Position numbers and translations under genes: made by a program
NCBI GenBank assembly: GCA_033239525.1
Contig: BSYO01000033.1
Location: forward strand, 4,269,501 to 4,333,500
DNA length: 64,000 nucleotides
Direction: 5' to 3'
From: Nepenthes gracilis
Lineage: Eukaryota; Streptophyta; Magnoliopsida; Caryophyllales; Nepenthaceae
In this document: piece after piece, positions 12,322 through 24,541 of the stretch
Position numbering within the stretch: position 1 is the first letter of the stretch
Layout of the letters: the number at the start of each line of letters is the position of its first letter
The notes under the pieces: generated by a model
Databases searched by the model: none
What the model saw: the letters and a program-made list of their open reading frames with translations, nothing else
What the model was told of the DNA's origin: nothing

Positions 12322-13445
12322 TGAGTCTCAGTATAGGAACTCATAAAATACGGCCCAAAAAATGTTCCAAGTAAAAAGTCCAGAGATATGTCCACGGACC
12401 AAGAGGACTGGACGGCCCCAGAGACCCAAAATTCAGGCTAGTTCCTTACCCTAGATTGGCCTAACAAGCCCGAAAACGTGGGCTAGTGTCCCAAAAGTCA
12501 AAGTTACAGCAAAAGTCCGAGAGGTCACTTTAACCGACAGGGGTTCGAGGACATCACAAATAGCTGACGACATCTAGGACGCCAGAGAAACGTCCGAGAA
12601 TCCTGGCTCTCAGGTACGAGGATCAGGAGAAGAAGCCCGAGAGCTTCAGAGGTTTCATCAAGTTTCAGAATAATCTAAGAAGTCAAAAAAATGCCCGAGG
12701 ACCTTCACACGGAATCAGAGATCCTTCAAGTCCTTCCAAAACGCAGTTAACGTTCGAGAGCTGTCTTCACCGACGAGTCCGCAAACTCACAAAGGGACAA
12801 GACACGCCACATAAGGACAAGGACTATTTCATACACAGCCGTGAGCGCCAACTCATCAACTCCACCGTTACTAAGAAGCACGCGCCATCATGAAGAATCC
12901 AAACGGCTCCTGACACGCCGTATCTACATGGCTGGCGCCCCTGACACGCCTTATCCGCAGAGCAGGCGCTGCATCCACAGGGCTGGTGACAGGTGTCTCT
13001 GACACGCTGCAGCAGCAGGCTAGGTGGTAGGCGCGCCAGACGCAGCCTACAGGGCAGGTGGACAGCCTCCCGGCCATACGCTGGCTGCACGAATCCTCTC
13101 CCCAACGGTATGATTTTTCCTATGAATACCCAAAGAAACCCCCTTTCAAAGGACCTTTTTTCCTCTTTTCAAGGAGAACAAATAAGAAAAGGAAAGGGCT
13201 CAGAAGCTTTTAAACGAGAAAACCTTTCAAATGAGAGAAATTGAGAAAAAAAAGGGAAGATACTCCCAAAACTTGTATATTGTAAGACTTTTATCTATAG
13301 TGAAGTATTTTTAAAAGGCTCAGAGCCTTGTGATTTTTCCTCCTCATTCAAGAAGAGACTTTCCACGTAAAAACCCGATTTCAATCTCTCATTCTCAACA
13401 CCCTATACTCCAAAACACTTGTGTTGCACTAGACCCCCGGATTCG
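12322..13445 (+). repeat. Probable solo LTR
   Basis: A 1.1-kb GC-richer island in AT-rich DNA begins TGAGTCTCAG. Its right third (TTGTAAGACTTTTATCTATAGTGAAGTATTT ... TTTCCACGTAAAAACC ... CACTTGTGTTGCACTAGACC) reads like the R-U5 region of plant LTRs. No open frame in it has family features, and no matching target duplication was found, so boundaries are approximate. Confidence 0.45.
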
Positions 13446-13975
13446 AAACGCAGCAAATATATTTTATTTAAAAATTTAATAGATTCTATATTTAATTGTA
13501 TAAATAATATTTAAATAACTATGAATTCAGCTATTTTCTAGCAAATAAATTATAAAAAAACTCATTTTATGTGTGACGAGAAGGGTGATTTCTCTGGGTA
13601 AATATAGGAAGAAATTTTTAAAATTGAAAGTTAAGCCGTTAATATAACATTCCTAATTTTTGGACATAAACTAAATCTAAAAATTTGCCTAACACACCCT
13701 TTTGAAACACATGTGCAAATATTATGAAAAAAAAAAAATGAAATAAAACTAAGTCTAGGTTTATTTGTTAAAAAAATATCTATTCGGTGAAAAATATTTT
13801 TTATAAAATTTATGTTCTCAGGAAATATTTTTTATGAAATGACAACTCATTAAAATATTTTTGAAACTTGGCACATATAAGAAAATATAATATATCACAT
13901 AAATCAATTAATGATATTGAATGTCTGGTATTATTAATTATAGGGATATTTTTAAGGTAGTGGTAATTGATGCAT
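13446..13975. other. AT-rich stretch, nothing recognised
   Basis: No coding potential or repeat boundary recognised. Confidence 0.4.
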
Positions 13976-14560
13976 TCCTGATTTTCGAGTTGTAGTACGG
14001 ATTAGGGAACATTCTAATATTCCACAGTGAGTCGAATTAGAGTAGGTCCGATTTTCATCGTTATTAATTTAAATTTACACACCACAAATTATAAACAAAA
14101 AGTCAGGAGATTGACGAGATTTACTCATCGATTTATCCTACGACGCTCATGTCAAAAATTACTTTCTAGAAATGGAAAAATGTAAATAGGATATTAGATT
14201 ATATAGATTTGCATGTAAATGAGGAATATGAGAGGTGGTTTGACTTCTATTGGTGCACCTAATTGAGAGGTGGCTTGAAAATGCGTCCAATTGAGAGGCG
14301 GCTCATTATGGGCATACTCGATAGGGAGTGGCTTACTAAGAGTACACTCGCGAGGAGTGGCTCACTGGGGATGCACCTACGGAGAGTGACTTACTAGGTG
14401 GAGGACTGAGCTCCTGTTGGCACACTTGGTTTAAATGTGGGGTGGCTTACTATAATTGCACTCAATAGGGAGTGGTTCATTGGAGTGTACTCGCAGGGAG
14501 TGGTTCACTGGAGTGCACTCTCAGAGAGTGGCTCACTGGATGGAGGACTGGGCTCCTGAA
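13976..14560 (-). repeat. Gypsy-type LTR-like segment (copy 3), minus orientation
   Basis: Read on the minus strand, 14180-13976 contains TAAATCTCGTCAATCTCCTG, TTTGTTTATAATTTGTGGTG and TAATCCGTACTACAACTCG. It aligns with the 3' ends of copies 1 and 2. The remainder is the tandem array at 14254-14560, whose unit also occurs singly in copy 1 near 6424-6470. The 5' limit is unclear. Confidence 0.5.
14254..14560. repeat. Degenerate tandem array built on GGGAGTGGCTCACTGGAGTG
   Basis: Around eight to ten imperfect units of about 30-38 bp share GAG(A/T)GGCT(C/T)A(C/T)T followed by a GTGCACTC-like stretch. A longer periodicity is visible because GGAGGACTG(A/G)GCTCCTG occurs twice, near 14401 and 14542. 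Confidence 0.75.
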
Positions 14561-15330
14561 TGTGCTTGACTGAAGAGCAGTTCACTAAGTATCCGAGAGA
14601 GTTATACGGAAAGAGGGAGGGAATGGCTCTTTACGGACATTTGAGTCTCGTCTGCGGGCGTTTTCTCACTCTAGGTCGCTTCCTTTCGGGCGTCACTCAC
14701 CCTAGAGAATTGCTCACAAAAGGGCTTCCTTGTTGTTCTCCTCTTATGAATCGCTTTCTCCTTTTAGGGACTATTTCTCACCCTGAGTCCTCCCTTCCCC
14801 ATGAAGGAACTTATAATGCTTCGTGTGGGGAACTTTGGGGGCAAGGCTGTTGACAGGTGTCTCGTTAGGATTTGCCAACTATTAGGGACGTTGCTGGGAG
14901 TTAACGTGTTAGACGTTGCCTTGCTGTGATGAGGTTGTTGCGAGTGGTCCCCTTGTGCAGTTGTCAGGTGGCTGCAGGGATGCTCTGTGTGCACGTACCC
15001 TGACCGCTCTACTGGTTGTATGTCTGAGGTCTCACGAATGGGTCAGCTTGGCTGCGCTGTCGGTTGGGCCGTTGACACTTATCCCCTTGAGTCTATTACT
15101 CAATGGGCCTCCCTCTGGTTGCCATTATGGCCTTTGGGTTGGGTCGGATGGGTATTTTCACTGAGGTTGAACTTGCCGCTTTTTAGGCCCCTTGTCATGC
15201 TGAATTAATGGTCCCGTTGTCCCTTGCTTCAGTTATAAATAGGGGGACTCTCAGGGCTCCATGCCATGAACCACTTTTCCATTGATCACGTGATACGATC
15301 GATTGAGCAAAGAGAGTGTAACGCTTTATA
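14561..15330. other. GC-richer unclassified stretch with a TATA-like motif
   Basis: Open frames here (for example 14560-14853 and 14916-15164) show no recognisable domain. TTATAAATAGGGGG at about 15233 on the plus strand resembles a core promoter and may belong to an LTR. No transcript can be assigned. Confidence 0.35.
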
Positions 15331-17190
15331 TTTTTAACCGAAAATTCGGCAAAGTTTCAACAGTAATATGGTTGATGACCTAATACAATTTGTATAAAAT
15401 TCCTATACAGTATAACATTCACATCCATGATTCATCACACAGGATTCAAAAGCCACAAAACCACACATGACACCAACGTTATGACTCCGGTACAACGTTG
15501 GCTTAGAATAAATGCCACTAGGCACCCAAACTAATCATAATAATCTGCAGAAGTACAAATATTCATCAATCACAGTGAAAACTATACTACGTGTATATCA
15601 TCATCATCATCATCATATGCATGCATCTATATACAAATCCATCAGTATAAAAGATAAATCATCAGAAATGTACAAAACTACAAAATTAAGTCCATAGAGT
15701 CATCTTTCACGTCTTTGAGCTTAGCCGACTTAAATTCTCTAGTCTGTCTTATCAGGTATAAATGCGTGCTCATCTAGAGGAAGGAAAATAGTAAGGGCGA
15801 GCTAAATATTCAATAAGGCACATATATAACAAAGAATATGTAAATTTCATATTCAAAATCATAATAATATATATAGGAAGGAATATAGACATATGAGAGA
15901 TCATAAGATATGATTGGAAAGTCATACTTTCATAATACATTCCAATTTCTTTAATTCATTTTTTTTAATCATCAAATCATGTCGAAAAACTTTTTTCATT
16001 GGGGACCAATGTCAGTAGGCCTTATTGACTAAATGAGTGGTCGGTTGTAATCTGAATTGTATTTGCTCCTGCATAATCAAAAGTCATCTCCTCCTATTTA
16101 AGAGCCAGAGACGGGTCGTCTACATATAATTCCTATAGACGGGGCCTTAGCTGCACACGGTACCAAAGCAAACAACGACATTCCACTATAATATACTAAG
16201 ACATGTCAAAATATACTATTTGATGAACATTCCTCAATACAAGTTCTTAGTTCTTTATTTTCTTAGGGAATTCTGCTCTTAAGCCTGTAATTTCTTCGTC
16301 CCTACTTTACTGGATAACGGTTTATAGTCCATCACTTAATTGTAAAATATCACTCATTGATCCTTTTCTTCATAAAGTTTATTCAGATACATAATTTTAT
16401 ATCCTCATGAGTTTAAATCCTCACATGATCTTAATTATATACATAATTTTCTTTGAAACTCAAAAGAATTAGAAAATTCTTTTCACATTAAGCCAAATAG
16501 AATTTTAAAACTTCGAAACGATAATTCTTTTACAAACAGTTCATGACATGATTTTCAGAATATATAAAAATAAAATTTAACATATCTATAATACATGCAT
16601 AAATTATCATAAAACTTAAAATATGTAAGAAATTATTACCATCATGAGACAAACGTAACTTTAGAGCTTTTGGTTAATAAATACCTTCACAAATACATGT
16701 AACATAATTTTTGAAGTATGCATAAGATAACATAATTAACGTACATACAGTTAAATATTACTATTTACGTCCGATAATATTTTCGGAATATATGAAATTA
16801 ACATATATAAAATATATATTATAATTACAAAATATACGAAGTACCTGCATTCATAAGGTTAGGGTTACGAATTTCTAAAGCAAAATCATGTATAAATTAT
16901 AATTAATTCGGGTAAAACCAAAATGAGGCGTGGGTTAGGATTTCGGTGAGTATAATATTGTATCGGATTATCAAATCGGACACCAAATTGATAAATTTAT
17001 ATGTTCAAAATATGAGTAACGATTTTTTAAAGCCAATTTATGCAAAAATTTTAAAATAAATGGGTAAAATTGTTAATTATCTATCCCCAAAACCTAATTT
17101 TTTCACATAAATTAAGCTCATTTTTTATTATATTATCTTAATTATCCACAATTACAATATTCAAAAATCGATATATTACATAGAGTCCCA
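15331..17190 (-). repeat. Non-coding LTR-like region, inverted copy of family B
   Basis: At 16005-16165 the reverse complement matches the block at 10440-10640 (CCACTCATTTAGTCAATAAG / GGCCTACTGACATTGG against CCACTCTTTTAGTTGGTAAG / ACCTACTGATTATTGG, and the CTATAGG ... GGGTC segment). The remainder is AT-rich. A CAT microsatellite lies at 15598-15616. Ends are not defined. Confidence 0.4.
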
Positions 17191-17197
17191 GGCCACT

Positions 17198-17455
17198 GTG
17201 GTGATCGACTTGTGGGCGTCCTTTGGAGTTAAAAGCTGTGTTCAGAGTTTGCTTGTATCCCTATTGTTGCCGTTCATGGTTGATAAAAGTCTCACGATGA
17301 AGGAAGCTGTGGTAGGAGCTCACCATTATGTCGGTTGGAGCTGTGGTTGGGCTTTGCAACCAAGGACAAAATCTTCCATCCAAATGGGACGTGATAAGAG
17401 AACAAGGGCGAGAGTATACGACTTCATATGGCAGCCGTCAAGTCTAATCCAATAA
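17198..17455 (+). other. Unrecognised open frame of 85 codons
   Basis: An ATG-initiated frame in a locally GC-richer island. I do not recognise the product: there is no signal peptide, repeat or metal-binding motif. The flanks are AT-rich and lack splice or promoter context. It could be a chance frame or a scrap of an exon. Confidence 0.2.
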
Positions 17456-19379
17456 CTATTATTTTTTCTTGTATTAAATAAAAATTATTATTTTATTAAA
17501 AAAATAGATGGTTGCCCGTAACTGTCTGATAAAAAAACGATAGTAGTTAAATTAAATTCGACAATTGCCGTACAGCGTTGTATAATTTGTAATACTTCTG
17601 GCATCACAACAATCCTACTCTCATATGATCAATACTCCATTATTATATACAAGTCACGTAACAAAAGTCATAAGAATACTGTCAATATTACGGTTGAAAT
17701 AGTAATAGTAAAAAGGCCATTCCAAAGCTGCCAAAGATGAGCATTGCATTGGCTTTTGTTGTTAATTTTTTTTTTTGTAATTATATAAATATCCAGTCTT
17801 TTTTTAGTTTTTTTCTTTTTTTTATGACCAAAAATAAAATTAAGATAATTTTAAATTTTTATTAACTCATATAATTTAGTCATGTCATTTGAATGCATTA
17901 ATATTAAGATATTAGTTTTAATATAATACTACGTTTCTTTTTAGTAATAGGTAAGTGTATTTGTTCTATATTTTTTAGAAATCATTTTGTTTTGATTTTA
18001 AATTGAGAAATAAGTATATATTAAAAAAAATAAAAGATATTCTTACAAATCATTTAGCAATTTAAGATCAACGACTAATAATACCATTGAAGGATTTGAT
18101 TAAAATTCAGGCTTATCTGAACCCATTAGCGTTAAATTAAGATTGAAATAACAAGTTTAAATTATTAAAAATCGAGCTATCAACTGCGTGATTTAGGGAT
18201 CGAATCTTTATCAATTAGCTTAGATTAAAAAGATCCAATGATAAGCTTGATAATATGGTGACTAGATGGCCGGACTATCAAAAAATTTTAGAAGTTATAA
18301 TGTAATTATGCTACAAATTTGTTAATAAAGGTAAATCAGAATAAATGAGTAAAAGAAATCGAATTGTTAAATAGATAGTTGACTCACTATTACTAGCTAA
18401 TTTATTAATCTCTAATATTGACTCATTAGTAAAGTAAGACCACTAATCTATCAAAATTAATAAAATTATTAATCAAAGTCAGAGAAGTTGACACTAGATA
18501 AAGTTCCATGTTGACACAATTGTCTAGAAAATCATTTGGAACTATCCACTAATCTTATATTTATAGACGTGACAATTGAATCATAAAATTGTCAAGAAAT
18601 GGCATACCATCATAAAACTTTAAAACTACCAACTAAGCTTACATTTTTTAACATGACGGTTGGATTTTAAAAATAATTAGATATGATCTAATATTACGAC
18701 TTCAGTTGACAAATTGTTCAAAATTATCAACTAAATAACGTCTATAAATATGTTGGTTAAATCTTAAAAAAATAATTCATCCAAAAAAAAAAAAAAAAGA
18801 TTATGGGAGGTTATTTAATCGACCCCTACAAAGGCAACCTCATTAACATACTAAAGGCATCTTAGGATCTGAGAATTTTACAATCAAGAATTTAACAGTT
18901 AATAATTTACTGAATCAAATTTCGTATGATCTAACCACTAGCTAATTTTTATGATTGGAATATTTAATATTAGTCTTGGATCACTTGCAATACTTATTTT
19001 ACTCAAAAGATGTTGGAGTATGCTCTCAAGAACAACTCATCTAAGAAAAAAATTCATAATTTAATTATTCATTCCTATACTCTTTCTCTCACACTGACTC
19101 ATTTATGTAAAAGCTTATTATTGATTTAAATGTGAAATGATAAAATTGAAAAGGTATTCCCATTCCTACGAATGCCCTCATTGTCATTTGTGGTATGATC
19201 ATGTTTGGATTAAAAAGTTTAAAACTTTGTTTATAAATCTATTAGATTAGAATTAAAATTCTATATACGTATTAATCACATACTATTTTTATATTTGATA
19301 ATATTAATAATAGATAATAAAAATAATAGTTTAATGATAAATAACCAATAATAAAAGATAATTACAGACAGGATAGCCA
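17456..19379. other. AT-rich stretch, nothing recognised
   Basis: Many A/T homopolymer runs and no coding frame with family features. It precedes the caulimovirid-like block. Confidence 0.4.
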
Positions 19380-19639
19380 AACATTACCTAGAAGGGCTTT
19401 AAAAGTTCGCTTTGGGCATTTCATTGAGTGGCTTGGTTCATGAGGTGTTGAAAGTGTTTCAATAATTATATCTCATAATGGTCATAATTATTCTGGCTGG
19501 ACTATATTCACCCAACATATGAAAAAAATTTATCAGATAGGAACTTTTGATTTTAAAATTGCCCTAACTATTAAGTATCATGAACAAACTAATTTCAATT
19601 AAAAATGAATACAAAGAAATAAAATTATTATCATCTTTA

Positions 19640-20110
19640 TCTATTGAAATGTTTAAACAACAATGTTATAATTATATTCACTATGGATTAATTTAAATAG
19701 CAATTAAACCCTTAACCAAATTAGGAATTAATACACTAATTTTATTATACTTAAGAGATCAAATGTTATTAAAATATAAAGAGTCTATATTAACAATTGT
19801 TCAATTTAATTTAAGTAATGGGCCAATTTATTTTAATTGTGCACCCAACTTTACAGTTGATCTTAATGACCTAACTATATTTAACACGTTAGTTCTTAAT
19901 ATTCATCTTCCTGGTTTAGCCTAACAGGAAGACAGAAGAGGATTTGTAATTCTTTGTCGAATTTATTTTAAACTACTCACTAGTTAATTTAATCCAAAAT
20001 ATCTCATTCAGACTCACCTGGTGAGACAATTGTATTACAAGTAGAAGCTGAATACGCTACTACTTTTACTCCAAAATTATTAAAATGAAATGAAATCACT
20101 TTACCACAAG
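19640..20110 (+). pseudogene. Movement-protein-like remnant of caulimovirid type
   Basis: From 19649 the frame reads YNYIHYGL, IAIKPLTKLGINTLILLYLR, SNGPIYFNCAPNFTVDLNDL and NTLVLNIHLPG. This succession of hydrophobic strands is typical of the 30K-superfamily-like movement proteins of endogenous pararetroviruses. In-frame stops (such as TAA near 19694) and later frame changes disable it. Family recognition is from memory of pattern, not a search. Confidence 0.5.
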
Positions 20111-20139
20111 ACTGGCAAGTGAATATTTCCTAACCACCT

Positions 20140-21116
20140 AGATATATAACAAGAAGAGAATTTACAAATATTATTGAAACACCGGAAGGTAATATTATTT
20201 TTAATTTTAATCAACCATAAAATTATTTACCTAGATCATTAAGTTATAATAATATAAGACCTCCGTTAATTATTTCTGAATATGAAAATCCTAGAAATGA
20301 GTATGAAACTCCTAGACCATCAACAAATACTAGATACCCATCTACATATTTTCATGATACAAGAAATATAGAAAGTAGAAACCCTATTCCTGAAATTATT
20401 ACACAATCAACTCCACAATCACCAACTCTATCAGAAATACAAACAATAATGTAATAAATATTGAAAAAGATTTTATTCCAGATATGGATGCACTTAGAAA
20501 AGAATTTATGTTAGAAAAACATAATAATATTAAAAATTAATTTTTTAATAGTTTTACTACAGAATAAATAGAAGAATATAGAAGTACGTGAAAATAAACA
20601 ATGAACATACTTAAATAGAATCTACTATTTTTTGAATGGTTTATTCCATATATAAGAAATATTAACCAACTAGAGAGAAATAAAAATATTTGGAACAATT
20701 CTCAAGATAATATATCTACTAGTATAAAAGATAATAAAAATAATGAGTTAACTAAACCAAATATCTATCAATCAAACATGATTTGTACCCTAATAATAAA
20801 AAATAAAGAGGATGAAACTAATGAAGATTATGAAGAAGAAGAGATTGATGAAGAAGAACTTTAGTTTGAGTATCTTCTTAATCCAATGGACGAAGAAGAT
20901 ACTGAAGATAAAGAAGAAAAAGAAGTTAGTTTAGAAACTCTAATTCATCCTAAGTCAAGACCTACTAAAACTTTATCAATTATAGGTCAATTAGAATTAT
21001 TCTTTGAACCAATTTTAGATCATGTTACACTAACCTCCTCTGCACAACAAAGAAAAGCACTTTTAGACAAACTAGCTATAAAACTCATAATTTATCTAAG
21101 TCTTCAACAAAAATAA
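20140..21116 (+). pseudogene. Polyprotein N-terminal remnant: Pro/Ser-rich linker and acidic segment
   Basis: Readable pieces are RPPLIISEYENPRNEYETPR and PSTNTRYPSTYF at 20.26-20.35 kb, MDALRKEFMLEKHN near 20484, and an open frame at 20886-21116. That frame opens with a Glu/Asp/Lys-rich stretch (MDEEDTEDKEEKEVSLETL) and continues to LFFEPILDHVTLTSSAQQRK. Several TAA/TAG codons interrupt the whole. It appears to be the linker between movement-protein-like and nucleocapsid-like parts of a caulimovirid polyprotein. Confidence 0.45.
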
Positions 21117-21119
21117 GCG

Positions 21120-21760
21120 AAACTAATAACATACAAAATCAACAAAAAGAAACTCCTACAAAATGTATCAAAAAAGAAATTCTTCAATTAACTTCTAATA
21201 AGGCATTAATTTCTTTAGATAATACCGTAACCGTATCATCATTTTCACTCTCTCAATCACAATCTATAAATATTAAAGAAAATATCAAAGAAAAATTTTT
21301 AATACCCTGTCTATCTACAAAAGCACTTAATCTATCCAAAATAAATAAAAATTCTCAAGAAAATAAATTATTGAAAACTATATGCTGGAAATATAAAGAA
21401 CCTGAACATAAGTCTAAACAATATAAATTAAAATAAAAAATAAAAAATAAGTCTAATCTATCTACGGAATTAGAACTTAAACAAAACATGCAAATAAAGA
21501 AATTGTTAGAGACATTAATCAACCTAATTATAATCAATTGACATTTTTCCTGTGTAAAGATCAAAATCAAATAATTATTAAAAATTTATATGATAATAAT
21601 TTTCAGAACTCATATATTCTAAGATTTTACAATATCTTATCTGATATAAAATTATATACTTTAGCAATAAGTAATTATTTCATCTTTTCACAAAAAAAAT
21701 TATCAAAACAAATTTGTTCAAAACCTAATTCATTTTATTTTGTTAAAACATAATGAATAT
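21120..21760 (+). pseudogene. Nucleocapsid-like segment with a degraded CCHC knuckle
   Basis: Downstream of the acidic segment the frame reads CWKYKEPEHKSKQYKLK. The spacing C-x2-Y-x4-H-x4-Y is that of a retroviral-type CCHC knuckle with the second and fourth cysteines replaced by tyrosine. A Lys/Ile-rich tail and an open frame (21538-21753) of AT-rich composition follow. Loss of two of four zinc ligands fits neutral decay. Confidence 0.45.
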
Positions 21761-22580
21761 AAGTTTAGAAATCAAACAAAATAATCAGAATAATACTAAT
21801 AACTTTACGTTAGCAAATAACAAATAACTTACTCTGATAAAGAATGAATATTATCAATTAACTCTGACAAGGATAGTAAATAATCAAATATCTCTTAAGA
21901 ATAACATAGAAATAAATATTCAATATAATTATCAGAAATATTACAACCTAATATTTGATAAGATATTATCTGATAACAAACTATACAATTTATTTATAAA
22001 ATATTATTTTAATTTTAAAAAAGAATCAGCAATACAGAAATATAAAACTAATATTTTAACACTTAAAAATCAATCAGAGATGCCAAATAAATTACAAATA
22101 AATAATAACAATATTTTAAATCAAATTCTATAATAAAGACAACCCATTATTAAAAAAATAAATTTACAATGAATTAAATAATAAAAATTTAATATAATTA
22201 TTTTGTGACACTGATACCGAAAAAGAAAAACTATCACAACCTAATCAAATTAAGAAAACACAACAATCTTATAATAAAAGTAAAAATCAAATATATCATA
22301 AGCTTAATAAAAATAATTGTATAGAAAAATATAATATTTTTTAAAATATAATAAAAATTTAAGATATTGGTAAAATAATAAAAAATAATATTATAAAAAA
22401 CAGACTTTAATCTTACATTTAATCAAAAAAATAAATAAACAACTAATTAAAAAGTATAAACAAAATATCCCTAAACCCAAATTATTTTTAAAATTAATTA
22501 GAATTTTTAAAATATCTTCAAAATCAATCATTACTAAATATTCAAATCAAAGATCAAGTAATCTTCCCTTACAAAAATAT
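21761..22580 (+). other. AT-rich decayed stretch inside caulimovirid-like locus
   Basis: Only short frames are left, with Asn/Lys/Ile-rich translations. There are no diagnostic motifs, and in particular no protease DSG/DTG or reverse transcriptase YxDD. Confidence 0.35.
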
Positions 22581-22930
22581 TTGATAAATAAGAAAGATTT
22601 TAGAAAAATTTTTATCTTCAAACTTAATCCAACAATGTTAATAATGAAAAATCACAAATTAATGATTAAAAATAATAAATTTTCTAATATAGAATTTGAT
22701 ACTAAAAACTTAGAATCAATTATACAATTAGAAGTATATAAAAATAAAACAGATTTTAATATAGAAATACAACACATGAAATCATATAAAATCAATACGA
22801 GATTTCCTGAAAACAAAGCATTATCATTGCATTCCTCCAATTATTTCCATATTTTAACAAAAGAATTTTTTGCATACCAAAAAGCCAAAATGATTTTATT
22901 CATCATTTTGTTTATCAAAATATTCATATT
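22581..22930 (+). pseudogene. Lys/Asn/Ile-rich open frame cut by the gypsy insertion
   Basis: A frame of about 116 codons runs intact from ATG at 22581 into the insertion site. It includes LESIIQLEVYKNKTDFNIEI, SYKINTRFPENKALSLHSSN and FHILTKEFFAYQKAKMILFI. The last 14 codons of the open frame lie in the LTR and are not native. I do not know its function. Its position and composition tie it to the caulimovirid-like locus. Confidence 0.45.
22926..22930. other. Target-site duplication, left copy
   Basis: ATATT, identical to 33725-33729, directly outside the 3' LTR. Confidence 0.9.
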
Positions 22931-23998
22931 TGATGCGTCACGAATCCGACGAGCAGTTCGGATTTTTTGGTGACCGTCCGGCTCGTTCGGCTGAGTGCGG
23001 GTCCTGCGCACCTGAAAAGAACACGAGAGGTCAGCGGTTAACGGCGGGAAGTTGTCACCGATAACTCTCGGGCTTGAAGTCGATGGCAGATCTCGAAAGG
23101 TAAGCGAAAGAGTTGGAACTATGGAGAGAAATGCGATCCGGATGTAAGAGAGAGGCGTAAGGTCCTTCTTGTATGCGGAATGGTGGGAAAAGCGATGCGA
23201 TCGAGAGGATTATTTGGATGCCTTGGAGTTTGATTGCGTGGGGCGTTCTCGAGGATACATTCGTTAGAGCCTTGTCGAGAACACTTAGAACACTTAGTCT
23301 TTTTAGTCTTAGAATTGCTTTGTTCAAGAAAGCGAGGCGAGAAAGTATCCGAAAGCTAAGCTCCTTTTCGAAGCCTTTAGGGCTTCTTTTATAGCCAAGA
23401 TAGAGATCCTCCTTCTTTGGAAGGCGGATTTCCTCATCTCCCTTGCCTTCTCTGGCGGATGCCAGCTTCCATGGAGGAGTGATTGTTTCCTTGTATGGCG
23501 GCCATGACTTTCCCGGTTTGCCTCCTTCCTTTCCGTAGTGTACCGTTGGTGTGTCTTGGTGGGCAAGAAAAGGGAAGAAATTGGCAAGCTGTAGTTGGTG
23601 ATGAGTGATGGGCCCCGGGCGGAGTGGGCCCGAGTGCTTTGTAGAGGCGCGCTTCTGGCTTGGCGGGAAGAGCATGACAGTCAGCGTCTGCGTTGGCCGT
23701 CAGGCGTTGCCGCCTCCGTGTTGGAGGCTGGCAGGCGGAGCAGTGAGCTTTGGGCTTGGGTGTGTAAGCCCATTCTCCCATGTGAGAACGTTTCTTGAGG
23801 CCCAAGCGAGAAAGGTGCGGCAGTGGCTCTTGGTGTTGGCCGTCTGCGAAAGTGGCCGCCGGGCCAGTCAGCCCGGCGTTGACGTTTTGGGCCTCCTCGT
23901 TTTGGGCTGCCCTTTTAGTGGGCCGTAAGGCCGTTGACCGTCTAAGTGGGCCTCCGTTGACCACTCCTTGGGCCGGCCTGTTGGAGGTGTACCCATTA
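22931..23998 (-). repeat. 3' LTR of the minus-strand gypsy element
   Basis: It is 1068 bp, reading TGATGCGTCA ... GGTGTACCCATTA on the plus strand. It aligns end to end with the segment at 32643-33724, including more than 120 identical bases over 23204-23333. The outer end abuts the ATATT duplication. Confidence 0.92.
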
Positions 23999-24541
23999 GC
24001 CCCGTCTTGGTGGTGATTTTCGGCCTCCCGGTATATTTCACACGATAAGGGTACCTTTTAAATTGCTGTGCAGCGATTCCGGAGTTCAAGAATTGTAGGC
24101 CGTTACGGGACAATTCGGAGTTCAGAGTCATTGGCCAGATTGCAGTCAATTCGGAGCTCAAGAGTCATGAGTCGGTCAGGAGCTCAAGAGTCATTGGCCA
24201 GATTGCAGTCGGTCAGGAGCTCGAGGCCATTGGCCGGTTTGGGCCAAAAGTGGCGAGAGTCCTTCGTGGCAATTGGGTGACGGTTCGTCGAGTTGGGCAC
24301 GTGTCCTCCTATGGTTGGCGGAGATCTGGCCATTTAATGGGCGGTGATCCGCCGCGCACAAAGCAAGCGGAGGCGACACGTGGCGGATTACGATGGGGCA
24401 TTAATGAGGCACTTTCAGTGCTGACGCGCCTGATCACCCTCTCCTTCCTCGGGCTTGAGCAGTTTCACTGTTTGCCTTGCTTTTGACAAAGGGAATTTGC
24501 CAACGAGAGAGAAAAAAAAAAGCGAGAATCTTTCTTGAGCA

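Larger units (their letters stand above)
19380..22930 (+). pseudogene. Endogenous caulimovirid-like locus, left half
   Basis: Plus-strand remnants follow each other: a movement-protein-like segment (19.6-20.1 kb), a Pro/Ser/Tyr-rich linker (20.2-20.45 kb), an acidic segment (20.8-21.1 kb), a degraded zinc knuckle (about 21.38-21.43 kb) and a Lys/Ile/Asn-rich domain (22.58-22.92 kb). Codon use is strongly A/T-biased and stops and frameshifts are frequent. The order resembles proteins commonly annotated beside CaMV-type enzymatic polyproteins in dicot genomes. I could not find a reverse transcriptase YxDD motif, so the locus is partial. It is interrupted at 22930 by the gypsy insertion. Confidence 0.55.

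Noticed and set aside
12824..13105. Cys-rich minus-strand frame resembling a zinc-binding protein
   Set aside because: Cysteines are irregularly spaced and the frame lies inside a probable solo LTR with no flanking coding sequence.
20886..21116. Acidic frame considered as a host nuclear protein
   Set aside because: Position, AT bias and the flanking viral-type remnants fit the linker of a caulimovirid polyprotein better.
23055..23964. Long open frames on both strands of the gypsy LTR (up to 206 codons)
   Set aside because: They lie entirely within the LTR, are GC-rich, and are not preserved in the partner LTR at 32643-33724, where the frames are broken differently.
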